A stretch of 64,000 bases of DNA from Clarireedia homoeocarpa (taxonomy: Eukaryota; Ascomycota; Leotiomycetes; Helotiales; Rutstroemiaceae): assembly GCA_001465935.1 (NCBI GenBank), contig LNKV01000018.1:456542-520541 (forward strand). The letters are read 5' to 3'. Below the pieces are notes generated by a model. That model had not been told where the DNA came from, searched no databases, and saw only the letters and a program-made list of their open reading frames with translations. This document shows positions 57,719-64,000 of this stretch, piece by piece. Position 1 is the stretch's first letter. Every line of letters begins with the position of its first letter. Both the position numbers and the translations under genes were made by a program.

Positions 57719-58643
57719 ATCTATATAGCCATTGCAGCATTCACATCGTCATGGTTTTTCTTCGCTATATTTCGTAATTCTATAGAATTTTTCCCTGTAC
57801 CAAGTCTAAGTATACCAGGACCAACACTGACTTAACTTGTGTCACTGCCATGATATTATGTAACACTAGGCCCGCACTTCCTCTGGGTACGGAATACGCT
57901 TCGAATACGATCGAATATGGTTAACGTGCAGCAGGAAACTTTAAACGAAGATCAACATCATTGCAGAGAGGGGAACCATCTAAAGTACGGTATTAGCAGC
58001 GCAATCTCGGGAAGACATTCTAGGACTAATGATTAACAGCAAAGCTGGGTAGCCCAATGTGCGTAATGAAAGTATCCAACGTCAGCTAGAGTAAAAGCAA
58101 ATCACAGACACTCATTAACAAATACACCCCTTAAATGCATCCCATTCTATCCTTTGAAACCAATTTCATGAAAATTCTAATGTCTATGTCTGTCTGTCTG
58201 TCTCTCTGCCTACCAGAGGAGAGAAGAGAAAATATATAACATCATAAGTCTACCTAGTTTCTGCCTACCAGAGAAGAGAAGAGAAAATATATAACATCAT
58301 AAGTCTACCTAGTTTAAAAGGCAAACTGCAACCATGTCAAAAACTCGAAGTTCAACTCCAAGTACGATAATATCATCATGACATACTTCCACCTTCATAT
58401 TTATCCTCCTATCACCCCATAACTCCATGCTGAACATCAAATCAATAATTTGCTTGAATAAGTCAATAAACTCCATTCGATAAAATGTCGAAAAAGATCA
58501 ATCGACCGTCAATAACATGTTGGGTATAATCCTTTAACTCCTACGCTTACTGAACCGCTAAAATGCCGCTCAAGTCGCTGTAAATCATGAACTATAAAAA
58601 ATGCGTCAAAACTCATGATCAGAATATCTAACGATTCTGGAGA
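57719..58643. other. intergenic region with 55-bp duplication
   Basis: This is 0.9 kb between the GH43 relic and the 3' end of the F-box/LRR-like gene. The main feature is the duplication at 58206-58315. No gene is seen. Confidence 0.65.
58206..58315. repeat. 55-bp perfect-spacing tandem duplication
   Basis: Two adjacent 55-bp copies (58206-58260, 58261-58315) differ at one position (G/A). The near identity indicates a recent duplication. Confidence 0.97.
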
Positions 58644-60820
58644 TCACATAAAAGAACTGAGAACGTCGGCTAGTTTCTGCTTCTTCTTCTCTCTGATGAC
58701 TCGAGCAGAACGGACACGTTTTACGTGCCAATGGCTGGGCATGCCGGTTGCTCCTTCGCTTGGCGTCATGCTAACGTTCCTGGCAGAACCACTGTCCGAA
58801 AGGGTAGACGCAGCAACATCCGGGACGCGACTTTCAGTACTCTGCTTCTCCTTGGAGGAGACGTTGATTCGAATGAAGCATAGGCCACGTGGTTTCTTGC
58901 TGCTGGTGTCGTCCTTCCAGGTGTACTTCAACGAAGAAGCAACGGACTCGCCGTGCATACTGTCATAGAATGGACGATGGAGTTCGTTGCGGAGAAATGG
59001 TGAGGAAGGGGTATTTGGGGTGAGACCAAGACGGAGGGAGGCCACAGGGACAGACGAAACGAGGTCTCTCCCAACCACAGCCTGATCACCAATGTCGATT
59101 CCGGCTCTGGCAAGATCTTTATCATTGCGCAACTCACCAACTTTGCAGAATGATGTCCAGGTCCTAAACTCCCAAGTTTCAAGGGCACGAGTCTTCGAGT
59201 GAACCAAGGTGTCGAGTACCTCCCAGGTATGCACTTTGATATACTTGTTTGGATGTCTTGCGTGCATTTGGTCGATATCATAATACATTCTATTGTAAAG
59301 CTTGCCTGGGCTGCGTGAAGTCGTCTGTGCCGGAACGTCGGATCTAGTGACGAACTTCGGGATCTCAGCTCGTGGAATCATACTGACATGTGCATTGTCG
59401 ATTAGTTGCAGTGCACATGGTCGACGAATTGGCCTGATCTGCATGAAGATGTTAGCATCAACTGACCTATCCTCTCCTAGAAACACGAAGGTTCATGCAG
59501 GAGCGATCCAGGTCTTATAATCAAATTGCAGCCAATATGTGCGGAGGGTATGTGAGGGAAGCTAAGTAACTTACGGGGAGACCAAGAGGCTCTTGCATTA
59601 GGACAGCGCGCTCAACGCAGGCAGCCTCAAGTAAGCCAAGAATGTCTCCATCAACTGTAACTCTCCAGCCAAGGCGTTGAGCATCAAGCTTAGAGTCGAG
59701 AGCAAAGCCACAGCCAGCGACATCGAAGACTGCTAGAGAAGGAAAGCTGTTGAGGTAAATGAGCGACTTGCTTGTCAATGCTTTGAAATTTCTGAACTTC
59801 AAAATTCGTAAGACCGGGAAAGCTCCATTCTTCACGGCAGCTTCGTGCCAAGCTCGGATGATTCGATCTCCAACTCCAACGGCGAATGGTGTGGCACCAG
59901 AATTAGAGTTCTGTTCTTGAGGATTGATGATCTCCAAAGCCCCGAGATTTTTGACCGAGGATAGTCTGACAAGATCCGGGATAGAGAATGCGGTAGTGAT
60001 GCTCAAATTTGTCAAGAAATCAAAAGTCTCCGAGATCAATGGCTTGGTATATAATTCAAGACTGGGAACCGGAGCCTGAATTGCTTGACGATATCGAAAG
60101 AGGTTCAATGTCGCATAGTCATCATGATGAATAAGTTTAGAAAAGATCTTCCAGGTGTGAAAGTTGATAACAGATCTAAGGCTTGGATGTCAGCTGGGTG
60201 TCCTCAGAGAACAGGTAAGATGCGGAGTGGTGGTAGGCCAGCTAGATTGCATGCAAAGCTGAGCAAGCTGAGCAATAACAGGAGAGTATAACTGACCTCT
60301 TATTCAAGTCCTGCCACATGCGTCTAAGGATTGGTACAGGAATACATTCAAGCCCGTCGAGGGTGATATTAGAAATATTCTTCAGTACTGTCTCAACAGC
60401 AGTATCTAGCAGAGATCGTGCACCTCGCTGGCCTCGCTGTCGAGAGTTCTTGCACTCGTTGACTTGGGCATGGTAGTCAACATCGTCGACGCAAGTATTT
60501 CCTCGTTGAATGCAATCGACGATTTCAGGATCGACATAATCGGCTTCCAAAAGTTCTCTGCCATGTTGTCAGATTCTCTTGGGGGAATAGGCTTTTGAGC
60601 TTATCGTAATGGCATGAACTTACTGCGATTGAGCAGACCAATTGTATCGAGCAGGATCAATAATGGACGAAATCCTCTCGACAGCTACCTGCCCTGTCTT
60701 CTCATCTATCACTACTCTGGGCGTCAATCGTGATGAGGACGAAGTTAGAAGCTCCGATCCCGATGTGTCGGCCCCAGCATCACGGCGGGTTCTCTTGTTT
60801 CGGGGAAGGAACCACTTCAT
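58644..60820 (-). CDS. F-box/LRR-like protein, unknown function
   Basis: Four exons (60624-60820, 60297-60557, 59575-60175, 58644-59438) join to 617 residues. The N-terminus MKWFLPRNKRTRRDAG is basic. Residues about 130-170 (LDGLECIPVPILRRMWQDL, then INFHTWKIFSKLI) resemble the F-box-like start of fungal leucine-rich-repeat proteins. Residues 185-340 contain LRR-like strands (LTNLSITTAFSIPDLVRLSS, VKNLGALEIINP, FPVLRILKFRNFKALTSKSL, LNSFPSLAVFDVAGC). The C-terminal third is Ser/basic and ends VIREKKKQKLADVLSSFM. Introns of 66, 121 and 136 nt have GT-AG ends. A role in a ubiquitin ligase is possible but unproven. An upstream in-frame Met at 60889 is less likely than 60820, whose context is aaaaATGA. 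Confidence 0.8.
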
Positions 60821-61643
60821 TTTTGAGGATTTTGATGCAGGAACTAGAACGGGAACGGGGTCGGGATCGAGATCATAGATATCATACAATAGATAATCAA
60901 GTACAATAAAGTAGGTGATAGTCTAAAGGATAAACTAAACGTTTCAAATGTCTTTCAAAAGTTGAATAAGTCGAATTTTGTACTCTAAATGAATGGAGGA
61001 CAAAACTTCAATCAAAACGTTCAAGATGAAAAAAGGGTGTTTGTGAGAGAAGAGGAGAAGAGGATGAGCAGAGGATCGAGAAACAGGTAGGAATTGGAGG
61101 AAGTGAGCGGGGACTGTTGTTGTTGCTCATTGGCGCCTTTGGAGATCAATTGCTCCTGCCCTCATAGCGTATCTTTGTATTGTATTGAATTGTATCGATA
61201 TGATAGTAAGTTCAATATGCTTATTCACTTGATTTTTGCTCGGAAAGCCTCGGAAATTGCGAGCAGCAAAATGTGCCCAATTTCCAATTTCGTTCTTTAA
61301 TTTGACAAGATTCTGGAGGTTAACCGGTGATGCGATGCTTTCTCGCTCCCATCGCCGACGCGTCAGGTAACCTTAGCAATGGGAGCGACGTGATTTTTAT
61401 TTGCGTAGTCATTCATCTTCGCGGTCATGACGAGGGATGACTAATCAGCCTCAATTCCCCTCAGCTCCAACTCTCACCTTCCTAGCTCTGGCTAGCACTT
61501 CCGGCAATCCAAGGTTCGGGTTAATCCAGGCTATTCAATCATATACTTTGGGAAGAACGAACTTGGATGTTGGTCCTCTTCAACGTCTTTCCGTTCTCGA
61601 AATGATAGTCATCTATCGTTAGACGCGATCTTATCATTCAGAT
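60821..61643. promoter_or_regulatory. divergent region between F-box/LRR-like and J-domain genes
   Basis: These 823 bp separate opposed starts. A short frame at 61437-61622 (plus) has no family features. No specific element is called. Confidence 0.5.
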
Positions 61644-62639
61644 ATGCTCAAGAAATCAGGTCTTTTGTTCTCATCATGCAGTAATACTCTGCAATGCTTT
61701 TATGCATTTCCATTGTCGTCGACGTCACTTCACCAACCCTGGAACTCCGCAAACCAAACGCAACAATTTCCCCCTCGATGCCGACAACGATGTAGAAGCT
61801 ATGCGATGGTATCGGATGGAGGAAGGAAAAGTCAATCACATGGAGATCTTCGCTGGCCCGAATTAACATCTGCAAAAGCCGTTCCAACACCATACCAGAT
61901 TTTCAACCAGAAAAAAGGCTCGCCATACTCTAAACAACGATTCTATGAACTTGTCAAACTATACCATCCCGATCGATACGATCATGATTCAGCAAGCGCC
62001 GTGCTATCTTACGAGACGAAGTTATCACGATACAGATTGATCATAGCTGCAAATGACATACTGTCCGATCCCATAAAGAGAGGGGCGTACGATCGGTACG
62101 GGGCTGGGTGGAACGGACAGCCAGAAATCCTCGATCCTCGTGATAGAACACATTCAGCAGCATGGGGAGATCAAAATAGTCATGGTTGGAGAAGTCCCGG
62201 AGGTCCGAGTCAGAATGCGACCTGGGAAGATTGGGAGAGATGGTACCAACGAGATGCTAAAGGCCACCAGGAACCACAATTCGTCTCGAACACGGCATTC
62301 GTCTTAATAATAGTGATATTTGCTGCGTTGGGTGGGATTGGACAAGCGACTAGAGTTGAAAATTACTCGGTAACCTTTCTTGAACAACGAGACGCTTTGC
62401 ACACCAAGATGAGTAAGGAGCTCAATCAACGACGGAAAGAATCTACAACCGGGTTTGGCAGTCGGGAGGAAAGAATACACAGTTTTCTGAGGCAAAGGGA
62501 TCCTACAGGTTATGGAGTAACTGACCCTCGCGACGAGGCTTACAGAAAGCTGTTGCCGAACCCTGAAATCTGCTCTAGCGAAGACATAAAGAGTCGGTCA
62601 TTGGTACTATATCAGCCAAAGGACAACCCCAAAGGGTGA
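61644..62639 (+). CDS. J-domain co-chaperone with membrane segment, probably mitochondrial
   Basis: A single exon of 331 residues. The N-terminal 55 residues are rich in Ser, Arg and hydrophobic residues without acids (RCRQRCRSYAM), like a mitochondrial targeting sequence. A J domain spans about 82-152 (TPYQIFNQKKGSPYSKQRF, YELVKLYHPDRYDH) with the essential HPD at 108-110; it ends ANDILSDPIKRGAYDRYG. A membrane segment lies at about 217-235 (AFVLIIVIFAALGGIG). The C-terminus is basic. The layout resembles yeast Jid1, a probable mitochondrial Hsp40; that link is inferred. J proteins stimulate Hsp70 ATPase activity through HPD. Confidence 0.87.
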   Translation: MLKKSGLLFSSCSNTLQCFYAFPLSSTSLHQPWNSANQTQQFPPRCRQRCRSYAMVSDGGRKSQSHGDLRWPELTSAKAVPTPYQIFNQKKGSPYSKQRFYELVKLYHPDRYDHDSASAVLSYETKLSRYRLIIAANDILSDPIKRGAYDRYGAGWNGQPEILDPRDRTHSAAWGDQNSHGWRSPGGPSQNATWEDWERWYQRDAKGHQEPQFVSNTAFVLIIVIFAALGGIGQATRVENYSVTFLEQRDALHTKMSKELNQRRKESTTGFGSREERIHSFLRQRDPTGYGVTDPRDEAYRKLLPNPEICSSEDIKSRSLVLYQPKDNPKG

Positions 62640-63385
62640 TAAAGTATCTACTGTCACAGAATTGGTGATATTGTCATTGCATCGGGTTATTGCTGCGATA
62701 CTAATCTCATGCCTAGAACTGCGCCAAGGGGCTGCGGGGTATAAAATGCGGGGTCCTGTCCTGGCACCTCCTATCGTTGTATCTAGATCCTCACCGCTCC
62801 ACAGTGATGCTTTTGAAAATGAGGCGGAGGGTGAGATCTTCCAGCTATGTATGGGTAGATGACTTGTAGATCCAAGACAGTGGCGCATTAAAGAAATGCA
62901 TAGCAGCAAATGTTGGTTAGAAGGCAATGCACTACGGTGCAGCAAGACGAAATAATGAATTACATAGCCCCTCGGCACGCCACAGATGCGAATGCGCTGT
63001 ACCTGAATAATGTTTTACTTCAAACCAAACGTGCCAAAGCGTCAACGTGTAGGAAGACAGCTTCCAAGATATTCATGAACCTTTGCTTCCCATACCGTCA
63101 TAGGTCTACAGACTACATAGCACTCAGCCCCGCATCCACACACTCAGCCACATCTCAACAGCTGACTGCAAACACCTCTTGAACCCTTTAAATATACAAA
63201 AACGAAGATTGAGATCCGTCAAAGTGGCTAGAATAATAAAACATCTTCTTTACTTCCTTTCTCTACTTGGAATTATCTTTACTCTATTCATCTCATATTT
63301 CTGGAACGAAGCAGAAATCTGGGAGCATCTCACTGGGAATAAACTCAAGCTTGATCTCGAATCGAACAACGGTCAGAACGACATT
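62640..63385. other. intergenic region upstream of chitinase
   Basis: This is 0.75 kb. From 63104 the chitinase frame is already open without an ATG and encodes a possible membrane segment (see the chitinase entry). No separate gene is seen. Confidence 0.5.
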
Positions 63386-64000
63386 ATGGGTGGCGGCAAC
63401 GGTTACAGATCTGTGGCGTATTTTGTCAATGTATGTCGGCCTTCCTATTTGGTAATCTGAGATGGAGGAAAGCGCTGCAGCTCAGCTGTTGCACGATCGA
63501 TGCTGTACAAGTGTGCACGATGATCGCGTGATTTCGGTCTGGGTTGGAGGTGAACCTCGAACACAGAATATGTTGCAGGACAGAAGGCAATTCAAATGCT
63601 GACAGAAATACCATTTAGTGGGCAATCTATGGGCGAAAGCATTTCCCACAAGAATTACCAGCTGATAAACTAACACACGTACTTTATGCATTTGCAAATG
63701 TTCGACCAGATTCCGGTGAAGTGTTAGTTGCCTTTCTTTCTGTTTTCGGATCCTTTACGAATACTAACACACCTAACAGTTACCTAACAGACGGATGGGC
63801 AGACACCGATATCCACTTCGAAGGTGACTCCTGGAACGACACTGGCGTCAACCTCTATGGCTGTCTCAAACAACTCAATATCCTCAAATCCCGCAACCGT
63901 TCCCTGAAAGTTCTCCTCTCCATTGGCGGCTGGACCTACTCCTCAAACTTCGCCGCCCCCGCCTCCACCGCCTCCGGCCGCGAGAAATTCGCTCAATCTT
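63386..64000 (+). CDS. GH18 chitinase, 3'-truncated by window edge
   Basis: Exons 63386-63430, 63619-63722 and 63780-64000 (continuing past the edge) read [25 protein letters not shown]...[16 protein letters not shown], then [18 protein letters not shown] and [20 protein letters not shown]. These are the first two conserved strands of the GH18 TIM barrel, including the SIGGW motif. The catalytic DxxDxDxE glutamate lies beyond the window. The enzyme cleaves chitin in wall remodelling, nutrition or mycoparasitism. From ATG 63386 there is no signal peptide, as in several fungal ChiB/Chit42-like intracellular or propeptide forms. The same frame upstream encodes LLYFLSLLGIIFTLFISYFW without an ATG, so a missing first exon with a membrane anchor is possible. 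The start is therefore uncertain; the family is not. Confidence 0.88.

Overview
The window is nuclear DNA of a filamentous ascomycete (Pezizomycotina). The protein families fit Leotiomycetes best, but that rank is inference. The reasons are short GT-AG introns of about 46-240 nt, fungal-only families (IPC synthase, Zn2Cys6 regulator, NACHT-ankyrin NLR-like protein, DUF6601-like membrane protein), long intergenic stretches full of microsatellites, and one 156-base assembly gap (23050-23205). Gene models were built by hand from reading frames, splice consensus and family alignment from memory. No search or transcript evidence was available.

Left part (1-15.5 kb): the 3' end of CWH43 (GPI-lipid remodelling); a Ser/Thr-rich single-pass membrane protein (-); a calcium/calmodulin-dependent kinase (+); then a head-to-head pair made of a DUF6601-like membrane protein (-) and a 1,898-residue NLR-like protein (+). 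The NLR-like protein combines an alpha/beta hydrolase domain, a NACHT-type NTPase, ankyrin repeats and a disordered tail, and is the most unusual gene here.

Middle part (15.5-33.3 kb): a 5.3 kb repeat island without a supportable gene; AUR1 (inositol phosphorylceramide synthase) with two minimal upstream ORFs; a second repeat-rich stretch holding the gap; SKI3 (-) and RMI1 (+) as a divergent pair; and the Fus3/Kss1-type MAP kinase (PMK1/BMP1 orthologue, -).

Right part (33.3-64 kb): a GH5 steryl/ceramide glucosidase (-) ending in a CaaX-like box; a cupin (+); SEC24 (-); a small membrane-anchored protein (+); a Zn2Cys6 transcription factor (-); a 4 kb gene-free stretch; the karyopherin MSN5/exportin-5 (-, 11 exons); a broken GH43 pseudogene (-); an F-box/LRR-like protein (-); a J-domain membrane protein (+); and the 5' part of a GH18 chitinase (+), cut by the window edge.

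Most genes are housekeeping or signalling genes without operon-like logic. Loose themes are lipid and GPI metabolism (CWH43, AUR1, the GH5 glycolipid hydrolase), signalling (CaM kinase, MAP kinase, the MSN5 exporter) and cell-wall enzymes (GH18, the GH43 relic).
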